A stretch of DNA of 64,000 nt from Wohlfahrtiimonas larvae (GTDB lineage Bacteria > Pseudomonadota > Gammaproteobacteria > Cardiobacteriales > Wohlfahrtiimonadaceae). The first letter of the stretch is position 1. Each line of letters opens with the position of its first letter. Shown here piece by piece: positions 34,157-42,811 of the stretch. The position numbers and the translations under genes are program-made. Location of the stretch: the NCBI RefSeq assembly GCF_039543665.1, contig NZ_BAABKE010000001.1, positions 1-64,000 on the forward strand, in the 5' to 3' direction. The notes beneath the pieces are model-generated. The model saw only the letters and a program-made list of their open reading frames with translations, did not search any database and had not been told where the DNA came from.

Positions 34157-35446
34157 GTGTTAAAAGAGACATTTTTAAGGCGATTTCTGATAGAAGTTTT
34201 AGTCATTTTGATACTTTCTTTAGGTGTTGGTCTAATTATTCAGCATGTTATCTTATGTTTATTGTTGGGCACAATATTATTAGTGGGATGGCACTTATAT
34301 AATTTATTTAAGCTATCTCGCTGGATTTGGCAGAAAAATGTGCTTTATCCACCCAATAGCTTTGGTAGTTGGGAAATTATTTATTATGGATTACATAAAC
34401 ATCAGCAGCGTTTACGTCAGCGTCAAAATGAATTGGCGGCAATTATTCGCTTATTTAGGCACGGTGTCGAATCATCACCAGATGCATTAGTCATTGTGGA
34501 TAATGTCGGTAATATTCAATGGTGCAATCAACAAGTGAAGCAACAATTGGGAATTCGCTGGCCAGATGATAAAGGGCAAAATATTGTGAACTTAGTACGT
34601 AACCCTGAGTTTGCAAAATATCTTCAACAAGAAAATTTCAACGAGCCACTGACTGTCAAAATTCATCAGCGTTACTACATTGAGTTTCGCGTTTTACCTT
34701 ATGAGCAGAATCGCCACATTGTTGTGGCTCGAAATGTGGATCAAGTTTATTTAGCAGAACAGCAACGTAAAGATTTTTTCACGCATGCGAGTCATGAATT
34801 AAGAACACCATTGAGTGTTGTGAAAGGCTATGTGGAGATGTTTCAAGATGAATTGATACCTATGGAAAATTGCCAAGATGCATTGAGTAAAGTGGAATCT
34901 CAGATTATTCGTATGGAATCTTTGATTAGTCAAATTTTGTTATTAAGCAAAATTGAGAATATGTCATCTCATTTACCGATGGTTCAAATTGATATTTCTA
35001 ATTTATTACAAACATTGATCCATAGTCTACAAGAAACTCATGCAGATTATACAATTAAGGCTCATATTGAAGCTGATTTGAATATTCGTGGTTATCAGGA
35101 TCAAATTTATAGCGTGATGTGCAACTTGATTGATAATGCCATCAAACATAATCCAAGAGGCACAATAATTATTGTGACCTGGCAATCTGTTGCAAAAGGC
35201 GCTTATTTCAGTGTGCAGGATAATGGTGTTGGCATTGCAAGACATCATTTAAACCGTTTAACAGAGCGATTTTATCAAGTGGATTCATCCCATACGTACC
35301 AAAAGAACAGTTCAGGCTTAGGTTTGGCAATTGTGAAGCATGCGCTACGTAATCATGGTGATGCTCAATTACATGTTGATAGTACTGTAGGTCAAGGATC
35401 TATTTTTTCTTTTGTCATCCCACATGAGTTTATTGTGAAAAAATAA
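34157..35446 (+). CDS. phoR: Phosphate regulon sensor histidine kinase PhoR
   Basis: This 429-residue membrane kinase has two close N-terminal hydrophobic helices (about residues 10-48). A PAS domain (about 100-195; S-S-P-D-A-L-V-I-V-D-N-V-G) and a dimerisation/phosphoacceptor domain with H213 in S-H-E-L-R-T-P-L-S follow. The ATPase domain carries N-L-I-D-N-A-I-K-H-N, D-N-G-V-G-I and G-L-G-L-A-I-V motifs. It matches E. coli PhoR (431) and lacks a large periplasmic sensor, consistent with sensing via PstSCAB/PhoU. Start codon is GTG. Confidence 0.96.
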   Translation: MLKETFLRRFLIEVLVILILSLGVGLIIQHVILCLLLGTILLVGWHLYNLFKLSRWIWQKNVLYPPNSFGSWEIIYYGLHKHQQRLRQRQNELAAIIRLFRHGVESSPDALVIVDNVGNIQWCNQQVKQQLGIRWPDDKGQNIVNLVRNPEFAKYLQQENFNEPLTVKIHQRYYIEFRVLPYEQNRHIVVARNVDQVYLAEQQRKDFFTHASHELRTPLSVVKGYVEMFQDELIPMENCQDALSKVESQIIRMESLISQILLLSKIENMSSHLPMVQIDISNLLQTLIHSLQETHADYTIKAHIEADLNIRGYQDQIYSVMCNLIDNAIKHNPRGTIIIVTWQSVAKGAYFSVQDNGVGIARHHLNRLTERFYQVDSSHTYQKNSSGLGLAIVKHALRNHGDAQLHVDSTVGQGSIFSFVIPHEFIVKK

Positions 35447-35459
35447 AATAATTTTTTCT

Positions 35460-35493
35460 TTGTCATCTTAGTGTCATATTCATTTTTTAGAAT
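35460..35493 (+). promoter_or_regulatory. Pho box and -10 element upstream of pstS
   Basis: TTGTCAT (35460) and GTGTCAT (35471) are 11 bp apart, with a weaker third unit at 35482. The box ends where a -35 would be and is followed by TAGAAT (35488-35493) as a -10. This is the usual layout of a PhoB-activated promoter, 43 bp before pstS. Confidence 0.85.
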
Positions 35494-35535
35494 GCACACA
35501 GTCAATTAAGAAAGATCACTCAATAAGGAGTTTTT

Positions 35536-36570
35536 ATGAAAAAGTTAGGTTGGACGGTTGCTTTAACTGCTGTAGCTTCATTTGGTGTTGCAAATGCTGA
35601 TGTTAATATCACAGGTGCAGGTGCTTCTTTCCCCGCGCCAGTTTATGCAAAATGGGCAGATACATATAATAAAGCAACGGGCGTAAAAATTAACTATCAA
35701 GCAATTGGTTCATCTGGCGGTATCAAGCAAATCAATGCTAAAACTGTTGATTTTGGTGCAAGTGATGCGCCTTTGGCAGATGATCAATTAGCAAAAGATG
35801 GCTTAATGCAATTCCCAACAGTGATCGGCGGTGTAGTCGTTGCTGTGAATGTTAAAGGCATTGAATCTAATCAATTAGTATTAGATGGTCAAACATTGGG
35901 TGACATTTACTTGGGTAAAATTAAAAATTGGAATGATGCAGCAATTGCTAAGTTAAATCCAAATGTGACACTGCCTAATCAACAGATTAATGTTGTACGC
36001 CGTGCGGATGGCTCAGGGACAACATTTGTATTCACAAGCTACTTAAGTAAAGTAAACGCTTCTTGGAATAAAGAAGTTGGCACAAGTACAACGGTTAAAT
36101 GGCCTGTAGGTGTTGGCGGTAAAGGCAATGATGGTGTTGCAGCATTCGTACAACGCTTGCCAGGTTCAATTGGTTATGTTGAATATGCATACGCAAAGCA
36201 AAATAACTTAGCGTACACAAAACTTTATACGGCAGATGGTAAAGTAGTTTCACCTTCAGCGGATAACTTCAGTGCAGCGGCTAAAGATGCTAAGTGGAAT
36301 GAATCATTCGCGCAAGACTTGACAAACCAAACAGGTGACAATGCATGGCCAATCACTTCTACAACATTTATTTTGTTACAGAAGACACAAACTGATGCAG
36401 CAAAAGCTAAAGAAGTATTGAAGTTCTTTGATTGGGCTTATGGTAATGGTGATCAAGAAGCAGTTGCATTGGATTACGCAGTATTACCAAGCAATGTGGT
36501 AGAGGAAATTAAGAAAGCATGGACGACAGAATTAAAAGATTCGAGTGGTAATGCATTATCTTTGAAATAG
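35536..36570 (+). CDS. pstS: Phosphate ABC transporter substrate-binding protein PstS
   Basis: This 344-residue periplasmic phosphate-binding protein has a signal peptide over about residues 1-21 with probable cleavage after A-N-A. The mature protein starts near D-V-N-I-T-G-A-G-A-S-F-P-A-P. Phosphate-contacting motifs G-S-S-G-G-I near residue 58 and R-A-D-G-S-G-T-T near 155-162 are intact, and G-A-S-D-A-P-L near 74 is conserved. Length is as in E. coli (346). It heads pstSCAB-phoU behind a Pho box. Confidence 0.97.
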   Translation: MKKLGWTVALTAVASFGVANADVNITGAGASFPAPVYAKWADTYNKATGVKINYQAIGSSGGIKQINAKTVDFGASDAPLADDQLAKDGLMQFPTVIGGVVVAVNVKGIESNQLVLDGQTLGDIYLGKIKNWNDAAIAKLNPNVTLPNQQINVVRRADGSGTTFVFTSYLSKVNASWNKEVGTSTTVKWPVGVGGKGNDGVAAFVQRLPGSIGYVEYAYAKQNNLAYTKLYTADGKVVSPSADNFSAAAKDAKWNESFAQDLTNQTGDNAWPITSTTFILLQKTQTDAAKAKEVLKFFDWAYGNGDQEAVALDYAVLPSNVVEEIKKAWTTELKDSSGNALSLK

Positions 36571-36585
36571 GAACTAGTCTAATTT

Positions 36586-37545
36586 ATGGCTAAAACAAAG
36601 AATTATATGAGATCCCCTTCAAAGCTTGGGGATCTAATTTTTGATAATATCGTTCGATTTTCAGGAGTATTTGTTCTTGTATTATTGAGCGGTATTATTA
36701 TTTCATTAATGATTGCATCATGGCCGAGCATTAAAGAGTTTGGCTTACCATTCTTATGGGATAAGAACTGGGATCCACCGATGGATGAATATGGTGCATT
36801 AGTGCCAATTTACGGTACGATTATTACATCTGTGATCGCGCTAGTGATTGCTGTACCTGTGAGCTTTGGCATTGCATTCTTCTTAACAGAGTTATCACCT
36901 GTATGGTTAAGACGTCCTTTAGGGATAGCAATCGAGTTGTTAGCGGCGATTCCTAGTATTGTTTATGGTATGTGGGGATTGTTTGTGTTTGCACCAATCT
37001 TTGCTGAATATTTCCAAATGCCATTGAATGATGTCTTTGCAAGCATTCCGATCGTGAATATTTTCTTCACAGGGCCTGCTTTTGGTATTGGTTTATTGGC
37101 AGCAGGTTTTATTTTAGCCATCATGATCATTCCTTACATAACCTCTGTCATGCGTGATGTTTTTGAACAAACACCAACATTGATGAAAGAAGCAGCTTAT
37201 GGCATTGGTTGTACAACTTGGGAATGTATTCGCCACATCGTATTACCTTATACTAAAAATGGTGTGATTGGCGGGGTGATGTTGGGTTTAGGTCGAGCAT
37301 TAGGTGAAACGATGGCTGTGACATTTGTGATTGGTAATACTTACCAATTGGATAGCTTCTCATTATTCATGCCGGGGAATAGTATCACATCATCATTAGC
37401 CAATGAATTTGCAGAAGCAGAAGCAGGGCTTCATTCTGCTGCATTGATGGAGTTAGGACTAATTTTATTTGTGATTACATTCATCGTACTCGCATTATCT
37501 AAAATTATGTTGTTACGCTTGAGTCAAAAAGAGGGGAATCGCTAA
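36586..37545 (+). CDS. pstC: Phosphate ABC transporter permease PstC
   Basis: This 319-residue polytopic permease has about six membrane helices. The ABC interface motif E-A-A-Y-G-I-G-C-T-x-W-E-C-I-R-H-I-V-L-P lies near residue 203-221, followed by G-L-G-R-A-L-G-E-T-M-A-V-T. With PstA it forms the phosphate channel. It overlaps pstA by 1 nt and starts 15 nt after pstS. Confidence 0.96.
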   Translation: MAKTKNYMRSPSKLGDLIFDNIVRFSGVFVLVLLSGIIISLMIASWPSIKEFGLPFLWDKNWDPPMDEYGALVPIYGTIITSVIALVIAVPVSFGIAFFLTELSPVWLRRPLGIAIELLAAIPSIVYGMWGLFVFAPIFAEYFQMPLNDVFASIPIVNIFFTGPAFGIGLLAAGFILAIMIIPYITSVMRDVFEQTPTLMKEAAYGIGCTTWECIRHIVLPYTKNGVIGGVMLGLGRALGETMAVTFVIGNTYQLDSFSLFMPGNSITSSLANEFAEAEAGLHSAALMELGLILFVITFIVLALSKIMLLRLSQKEGNR

Positions 37546-38405
37546 TGAGAGATGAAGCTATGGCAGTTCGTCTACAAGCGAGACGACGTTTAAAAAATAG
37601 AATAGCGATCATCATTTCAATGATCGCGGTGATCTTTGGCTTAGTATGGTTGGCTTGGATTTTATATTCAACCTTCACAAAAGGTGTAGGCGGATTGTCT
37701 TGGGATGTATTCACGCAAATGACGCCACCACCGAATACTGAAGGCGGTGGCTTAGCAAACGCAATGATGGGAAGCTTCTTATTGATTACCATTGCAACAT
37801 TTATTGGTACGCCATTGGGGATTTTATCAGGGATTTATTTAGCAGAATATGGTCGCAAGAATTGGTTGGCGAATGTGATTCGTTTCATCAATGACGTTTT
37901 GTTGTCAGCGCCTTCCATTATTATTGGTTTATTCGTATATATGGTGATGATTGTGCCAATGGGGCATTTTTCAGGTTGGGCAGGGATTGTGGCATTGGCA
38001 TTGATTCAATTGCCGATTATTGTGAGAACTACTGAAAATATGTTGCTATTAGTGCCAAATAACTTACGAGAAGCTGCTTATGCACTCGGAACACCAAGAT
38101 GGCGAATGATTTTAAAAATTACATTAAAGGCATCGGTATCTGGCATTGTGACAGGTGTTTTATTGGCAATCGCACGTATTGCAGGTGAAACAGCACCCTT
38201 GTTATTCACAGCGTTATCCAACCAATTCTGGAGTACAGATTTAAATGCACCAATTGCAAACTTGCCTGTCACCATTTTTAAATTCGCAATGAGCCCATTT
38301 AAAGAATGGCAAGAATTAGCTTGGGCAGGTGTACTCTTAATTACGCTTTTTGTTCTTTTCTTAAATATTTTGGCGCGCGTATTGTTCAGCCAGAAAAAAG
38401 GGTAA
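37545..38405 (+). CDS. pstA: Phosphate ABC transporter permease PstA
   Basis: This 286-residue second permease subunit of the phosphate transporter has about six helices. The coupling-loop motif E-A-A-Y-A-L-G-T-P-x-W-R-M-I near residue 178-191 and A-R-I-A-G-E-T-A-P-L-L-F-T near 208-220 are clear. The N-terminus is basic, as usual. It overlaps pstC by one base, and the preferred pstB start comes 2 nt after its stop. Confidence 0.96.
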   Translation: MRDEAMAVRLQARRRLKNRIAIIISMIAVIFGLVWLAWILYSTFTKGVGGLSWDVFTQMTPPPNTEGGGLANAMMGSFLLITIATFIGTPLGILSGIYLAEYGRKNWLANVIRFINDVLLSAPSIIIGLFVYMVMIVPMGHFSGWAGIVALALIQLPIIVRTTENMLLLVPNNLREAAYALGTPRWRMILKITLKASVSGIVTGVLLAIARIAGETAPLLFTALSNQFWSTDLNAPIANLPVTIFKFAMSPFKEWQELAWAGVLLITLFVLFLNILARVLFSQKKG

Positions 38406-38407
38406 AC

Positions 38408-39178
38408 ATGATGGAAACCAACATCAAAAACAAAGTTGAAGTTAAAAATTTAAACTTTTATTACCAAAAATTTCATGCATTGAGAGATATCTCTATTGAT
38501 ATTAAAGAGAACTCAGTGACAGCATTTATTGGACCATCAGGTTGCGGTAAATCAACACTGTTGCGCACATTCAATAAAATGTATGAGTTGTATCCAGAGC
38601 AACGCGCAGAAGGCGAAATTTTACTGAATGGTCAAAATATTTTGACAGATAAACGTGATGTTTCGTTATTGCGTGCACAAGTTGGCATGGTTTTCCAAAA
38701 GCCAACGCCATTTCCGATGTCTATTTATGACAATATTGCGTTTGGAATTAAGCAGTTTGAAAAGCTTTCTCGCGTTGAGATGGATGAGCGTGTTGAATGG
38801 GCTTTAACAAAAGCAGCATTGTGGAATGAAGTTAAAGATAAGATTCATCAAAGTGGTAATAGTTTATCGGGTGGCCAGCAACAGCGTTTATGTATCGCAC
38901 GTGGTATTGCAATTAAGCCTGAAGTTTTATTATTAGATGAACCATGCTCTGCATTAGACCCAATTTCTACAGGCCGTATTGAAGAGTTAATTACAGAACT
39001 TAAAGATAGTTATACTGTTGTCATTGTTACGCATAATATGCAACAAGCAGCGCGATGCTCTGATTATACTGCGTTTATGTATTTGGGTGAGTTAGTGGAA
39101 TATGGTAAAACGGATGATATTTTTACTTCACCAATTAAAAAACAGACTGAAGATTACATCACTGGGCGTTATGGTTAA
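38408..39178 (+). CDS. pstB: Phosphate ABC transporter ATP-binding protein PstB
   Basis: This 256-residue ATPase of phosphate uptake has Walker A G-P-S-G-C-G-K-S-T near residue 43, signature L-S-G-G-Q-Q-Q-R near 156, Walker B V-L-L-L-D-E-P near 175, and the switch T-H-N-M-Q-Q-A-A. The frame is open from 38306, but the first 34 codons lie inside pstA and are not PstB-like. ATG 38408 (or the next codon, ATG 38411) with GGG upstream is correct. phoU follows after 12 nt. Confidence 0.96.
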   Translation: MMETNIKNKVEVKNLNFYYQKFHALRDISIDIKENSVTAFIGPSGCGKSTLLRTFNKMYELYPEQRAEGEILLNGQNILTDKRDVSLLRAQVGMVFQKPTPFPMSIYDNIAFGIKQFEKLSRVEMDERVEWALTKAALWNEVKDKIHQSGNSLSGGQQQRLCIARGIAIKPEVLLLDEPCSALDPISTGRIEELITELKDSYTVVIVTHNMQQAARCSDYTAFMYLGELVEYGKTDDIFTSPIKKQTEDYITGRYG

Positions 39179-39190
39179 GGGAGTTATTGA

Positions 39191-39910
39191 ATGGATTATT
39201 TAGGTAAACATATTTCTGGACAATATGATGCTGATCTTGCTCATATCCGTAAAGAAGTGATGACGATGGGCGGATTGGTTGAAAAGCAATTCAGTGATGC
39301 AATTAGCACTGTATTAGTGCATGATGTTGACTTGGCAGAATCAGTTATTGCAAATGATAAACAGGTGAATCGCCTAGAAGTTGAGATTGATGAAGCATGT
39401 GTTAAGATTATTGCGAAGCGCCAGCCAACAGCGAGTGATTTACGTTTGATTATGTCCATCATTAAAGTCATTTCAGAATTAGAAAGAATTGGTGATTCTG
39501 CTCGAGCAATTTGTCAAATTGTGAAGCAGGACTTTACTGAAGATCAGCAGAGCTTATTGAGATCTCTTGATTCAATGGGCAATAATGTTGTACGTATGCT
39601 CAAAGAAGTTTTAGATGCATTTACACGTATGGATATTGATATGGCTCTGAAGATTTATCAAGAAGAGAAACGTATTGGTCAAAATTATGAAATGTTAATT
39701 CGTCAAATGATGACATTCATGATGGAAGATCCTAGATCTATTCCAAATATTCTTATAGCTTTAAATTGTGCAAGGGCGATTATGCGTGTCAGTTCACGTT
39801 GTCAAAATATTAGTGAGTTAATTTTTTACTTTGTTAAAGGTCAAGATTATCGTCATGTGGGTGATGATGTTATTGAGACTTTACTAGAAGAAAGAGGTCA
39901 AAAATCTTAA
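39191..39910 (+). CDS. phoU: Phosphate signalling complex protein PhoU
   Basis: This 239-residue all-helical protein made of two three-helix bundles acts as the negative regulator linking PstSCAB to PhoR. The metal-cluster motifs E-x-x-x-D near residue 55-70 and the second repeat's E-x-x-x-D are present, as is the S-E-L-E-R-I-G-D-S-A-R-A-I motif near 96-108. Length matches E. coli (241). It is the last gene of the pst operon. The following 137 bp are AT-rich, without a clear terminator. Confidence 0.95.
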   Translation: MDYLGKHISGQYDADLAHIRKEVMTMGGLVEKQFSDAISTVLVHDVDLAESVIANDKQVNRLEVEIDEACVKIIAKRQPTASDLRLIMSIIKVISELERIGDSARAICQIVKQDFTEDQQSLLRSLDSMGNNVVRMLKEVLDAFTRMDIDMALKIYQEEKRIGQNYEMLIRQMMTFMMEDPRSIPNILIALNCARAIMRVSSRCQNISELIFYFVKGQDYRHVGDDVIETLLEERGQKS

Positions 39911-40047
39911 TAAAAACATAAAAAATTTATAAAAATATTTATAGTAAAATATTAATTTAGTTGATTATTATCAATGATGCTTTTTAACACTCGGCTATAC
40001 TGACCTTAGTGGTTCCTGTAATAAGATTTATTAATAAGGGGGAAAAG

Positions 40048-40194
40048 ATGGGTTGGTTTACAATGCCAGTGTTATATAGCATCTTAGGTGTTTTATTCAT
40101 GATAGGAATGGTCGGCTTTCTTAGTTGGTTCTTTATCAGTAAGATGAAAGAGCAAGAAGCTCAAATGAAAAATAATGGACAAAATAATACTTAA
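40048..40194 (+). CDS. Small membrane protein, 48 residues, unknown
   Basis: From ATG 40048, preceded at 5 nt by a strong GGGGG ribosome-binding site, this encodes M-G-W-F-T-M-P, then one hydrophobic helix (about residues 8-30), then a charged tail rich in K, E, Q and N. An upstream in-frame GTG at 40009 would add 13 codons without improving the start. It lies 137 nt after phoU. I do not recognise a family. The shape, one helix with a short hydrophilic cytoplasmic tail, resembles small regulators of membrane complexes. Function is unknown. Confidence 0.6.
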   Translation: MGWFTMPVLYSILGVLFMIGMVGFLSWFFISKMKEQEAQMKNNGQNNT

Positions 40195-40204
40195 TAAAAA
40201 TTAA

Positions 40205-40843
40205 TTAGTTAAAATGATTTGTTTCTATAAATTTTAATATTTTTTGAGCTGTTAAGTTAGAAAATATGAGCCCTGTATGACTAATTGGAATGATGGTGTG
40301 ATCTGTCATTCCTTTTATTTTAGTTTCTTCTATTGTCACAGTTCCATCTGTAGGTGTGTGCGGATCTCGCTGCAATAATGATCGTGCACCAATGATAGAA
40401 TGACCTGCGATAGATCCTAACGGGATACTAGGAAATTGCCACTCATTATGCATTTTAGGGCGTAAAATTTCTAAGCTTTTACCAACAACACCATCTATAT
40501 GGTATTGGTGCATCAAATTTAAGATAGAAGCACCTTGCCATGGCGTGCCGATAGATATAACTTTTTGAATTTTTTGTTCAGGCTGATCCATATGAGAGAG
40601 TGCCTGTTGTGTTAATAATCCACCTAAGCTATGACATATTATAACATTACTATCATCAATAGATTCAATGAGATCGATAAGATTCCTCGCATTTTCTTGA
40701 GGTGTTTTACTTAAAGTTTTATAAGAAAAAATAGTGGTTGTATAGCCCATTTTCTCAAAAAAATGACCTAATTTAAGCATAATAATACCGGGCATAAATA
40801 ACCCATGAATAAGGATAATATTTGTTTTATTATTTTTATCCAT
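40205..40843 (-). CDS. Alpha/beta hydrolase (lipase-like)
   Basis: This 212-residue alpha/beta hydrolase has the oxyanion-hole motif I-L-I-H-G-L-F near residue 10-16, the nucleophile elbow C-H-S-L-G-G-L near 70-76 (G-x-S-x-G with Cys at the first position), and a probable catalytic histidine in S-H-T-G-L-I-F near the C-terminus. D-G-T-V-T carries a candidate acid residue. It resembles the PGAP1/EstA-type triacylglycerol lipase-like group. There is no signal peptide, so it is probably cytoplasmic. The substrate is unknown, and it is a single leftward gene. Confidence 0.75.
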   Translation of the reverse strand: MDKNNKTNIILIHGLFMPGIIMLKLGHFFEKMGYTTTIFSYKTLSKTPQENARNLIDLIESIDDSNVIICHSLGGLLTQQALSHMDQPEQKIQKVISIGTPWQGASILNLMHQYHIDGVVGKSLEILRPKMHNEWQFPSIPLGSIAGHSIIGARSLLQRDPHTPTDGTVTIEETKIKGMTDHTIIPISHTGLIFSNLTAQKILKFIETNHFN

Positions 40844-40942
40844 AAAAAAATACCTTTAACTCAGAAAATATATGACATAATATCTAAGCATATCGAGATG
40901 TAAATATAATAATGATACTTATTACTCTTTAAAAATAAAATA

Positions 40943-40972
40943 TTGTAAACTTATGTTAAGATGAATTATAAT
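40943..40972 (+). promoter_or_regulatory. Promoter of the pirin-like gene
   Basis: TTGTAA (40943-40948) and a perfect TATAAT (40967-40972) are 18 bp apart in the intergenic region, 85 bp before the coding start. Their order and spacing fit sigma70. Confidence 0.6.
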
Positions 40973-41011
40973 AACGATCGGTTAAGGCTGATTGAATGCA
41001 CTAACTTACGA

Positions 41012-41028
41012 TTCATTAAAATAATGAA
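41012..41028. promoter_or_regulatory. Inverted repeat, candidate operator of the pirin-like gene
   Basis: A perfect 7-bp inverted repeat TTCATTA / TAATGAA with a 3-bp centre lies between the candidate promoter and the gene. No regulator gene is adjacent. A protein-binding site in the leader is a possibility. Confidence 0.4.
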
Positions 41029-41057
41029 CGAAGTAGACATATAAATAGGAGGACACG

Positions 41058-41822
41058 ATGAAAACAGATATCGTATACAGATTTGATGAATTAAATGTGT
41101 ATGAGGGTGGAGCTTTAACAAGTCATCGGCTTTTTTCACATGGTGATTATTATGATTCTGAACGTATTCAGTTTGGCACTTTACGCTTATTAAATAGTAA
41201 TTATTATTCTGGCCCAGGACGTTTCGGACAACACCATCATAGTGATTTAGAAGTGGTTTTGATCCCATTAAATGGTGGAATTGAATATACAGATAGCAAA
41301 GCTAACTGTTGTATTGTTAAAAAAGAGAGTTTAATTACCATCAGTGCAGGCTCAGGTATTAACTATGCTATTAATAGTGCATCTCCTCGTGAGGAGGTCA
41401 ATTATTTAAAAATTTGGTTGTTGCCAAGAAAAAGAGGTTTAACCCCGCGGCATCATGTTCATTCAATTGATATGGATATGTTGAATAATCGCTTTCATTA
41501 TGTGGTAGCACCTGATACCGCGACTATTGATGCGGCTTCTGTCAATCAAGATGCTTGGGTTGCACTTTCTCAAATTGACCCTAAAACAAAGGTAACTTAT
41601 CACAAGAAAAAAATAGAAAATGGTCTATTTTTGAGAGTCTGTTTCGGTGACATTAAAGTGCGTGGCCATCACTTATCGGAAGGGGATTGTATTGCTTTTA
41701 GCGATAAACTTGATTTGGCTGTCGAAGGTGTAACGCCCAATCGATTTGTATTAATAGAGGTTCCTATGAATGTAACATTGTATGATTCAGAAGAACCTAT
41801 CGTTATTCCACCTAAAATGTAA
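41058..41822 (+). CDS. Pirin-like bicupin protein (YhhW-like)
   Basis: This 254-residue protein has two cupin-like halves. The metal-site region H-H-H-S-D-L-E near residue 59-65 corresponds to the H-P-H-R-D-x-E motif of pirins, and S-A-G-S-G-I-N-Y near 97-104 corresponds to the T-A-G-x-G-I-x-H motif. Its K-I-W-L-L-P-R segment corresponds to the pirin W-x-N-L-P region. E. coli YhhW and YhaK have quercetinase-like activity in vitro; the true role is often redox-related and unclear. The H at the end of the second motif is a Y here, so the metal site may be altered. AGGAGG is 7 nt before the start. Confidence 0.78.
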   Translation: MKTDIVYRFDELNVYEGGALTSHRLFSHGDYYDSERIQFGTLRLLNSNYYSGPGRFGQHHHSDLEVVLIPLNGGIEYTDSKANCCIVKKESLITISAGSGINYAINSASPREEVNYLKIWLLPRKRGLTPRHHVHSIDMDMLNNRFHYVVAPDTATIDAASVNQDAWVALSQIDPKTKVTYHKKKIENGLFLRVCFGDIKVRGHHLSEGDCIAFSDKLDLAVEGVTPNRFVLIEVPMNVTLYDSEEPIVIPPKM

Positions 41823-41849
41823 AACATTTTAGGTGAACGAGTGATAAAT

Positions 41850-41876
41850 GGCCTGATTTCTAATCAGGCTTTTTTA
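41850..41876. terminator. Terminator after the pirin-like gene
   Basis: GCCTGAT and ATCAGGC form a 7-bp stem with a 5-nt loop and six T, ending the rightward transcript. It overlaps the last codons of the leftward EamA gene by 13 bp. Confidence 0.8.
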
Positions 41877-42697
41877 GGTGATTTTGCAACCCATAGCGAT
41901 AATAAAATAATGCTTGAGCCAATAGTGAATTCAATCGGCATATCAATCACACCACCAAATAGAATATTGATCACTATTCCCAAAGGGATTAATAAGTTAT
42001 TCATAACAGATAATGTTGCTGCAGATACTTTCGTGGCGCCTTGTAACCAAAAATATTGACCCAGTCCTGTTGCTAAAAATCCGACATATAAGAGTGATAA
42101 CAGTGTGCTTGTTTGCATGGTGAATTTTGTTGTCCCTAAAAATAACCATGTTGGAAAAACGATGACGAAAGCACCTGCAAAAAACCAAAAGAAATTTTGA
42201 TAATTTTTAGAAGATTGTTTTTGTGTACGTTGATAATAGGTTTGGCCAAATGCAAAAACAAAATTAGCTGTTTGCATCAATATAAAACCAATCACAAATG
42301 ATGGTGAAATGGCTTGGTAGCGAATGATCCCTGCGCCAATAACTGCCAAGAATGCTGCAGTAAATGCACGTATTGCGAAACGTTTTTCAAAGAAACTATG
42401 AATCATCACAATATAAATTGGCGTTGTGATAGAAAAGAGCAATACTTCAATCACCGTGATGTATTGGAAAGATTGATATAAAAAGATGTATGTTAAACCA
42501 AATTGGCAAGCACCACAGATCATAAGTGTTTTAATCTCTTGGCAGGCTGTTTTGCGCACAAAAGGTAAGAAGATTAAAATTCCGCATAGAATTCGGATTA
42601 AGACTGCAAGATAAGGGTCAACGTAGGGAGAAATAAATAGCCCAATCAGGGAAAATGAGAGTGACCAAATAACTGAAATGAATGAAAGTTCTAACAT
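41864..42697 (-). CDS. EamA/DMT superfamily transporter
   Basis: This 277-residue protein has about ten hydrophobic helices arranged as two EamA repeats of five. The first repeat starts with I-W-S-L-S-F-S-L-I-G-L-F and the second with N-F-V-F-A-F-G-Q-T-Y-Y-Q-R. The family exports or imports metabolites such as amino acids or nucleosides. The substrate cannot be deduced. It ends against the terminator of the convergent pirin gene and is divergent from murJ. Confidence 0.85.
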   Translation of the reverse strand: MLELSFISVIWSLSFSLIGLFISPYVDPYLAVLIRILCGILIFLPFVRKTACQEIKTLMICGACQFGLTYIFLYQSFQYITVIEVLLFSITTPIYIVMIHSFFEKRFAIRAFTAAFLAVIGAGIIRYQAISPSFVIGFILMQTANFVFAFGQTYYQRTQKQSSKNYQNFFWFFAGAFVIVFPTWLFLGTTKFTMQTSTLLSLLYVGFLATGLGQYFWLQGATKVSAATLSVMNNLLIPLGIVINILFGGVIDMPIEFTIGSSIILLSLWVAKSPKKA

Positions 42698-42774
42698 ACG
42701 TAAACTTTAATGATAAAATAAAGAATACATAATACTGTTGTCTGAGTGAAAAAGCGAATCTTTAGATTGTATCT

Positions 42775-42783
42775 TGCTATAAT
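42775..42783 (+). promoter_or_regulatory. Extended -10 promoter element of murJ
   Basis: TGCTATAAT is an extended -10 (TGn plus a perfect TATAAT) 28 bp before ATG 42812. Because it lies inside the longer murJ reading frame (GTG 42746), it argues for the later start. Confidence 0.65.
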
Positions 42784-42811
42784 TTGTCCTTTGATTTTTA
42801 ACAAGATAGAT

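Noticed and set aside
38306..38407. N-terminal extension of pstB
   Set aside because: The 34 extra codons lie inside pstA and are not PstB-like; ATG 38408 has a ribosome-binding site and the normal N-terminus.
39940..39985. Fur-like TTATTATCAATGATG stretch after phoU
   Set aside because: The match to the Fur consensus is poor and the area is AT-rich, so it was not called.
42746..42811. Longer murJ start at GTG 42746
   Set aside because: An extended -10 element at 42775-42783 lies within this extension, and the extra residues do not match MurJ.
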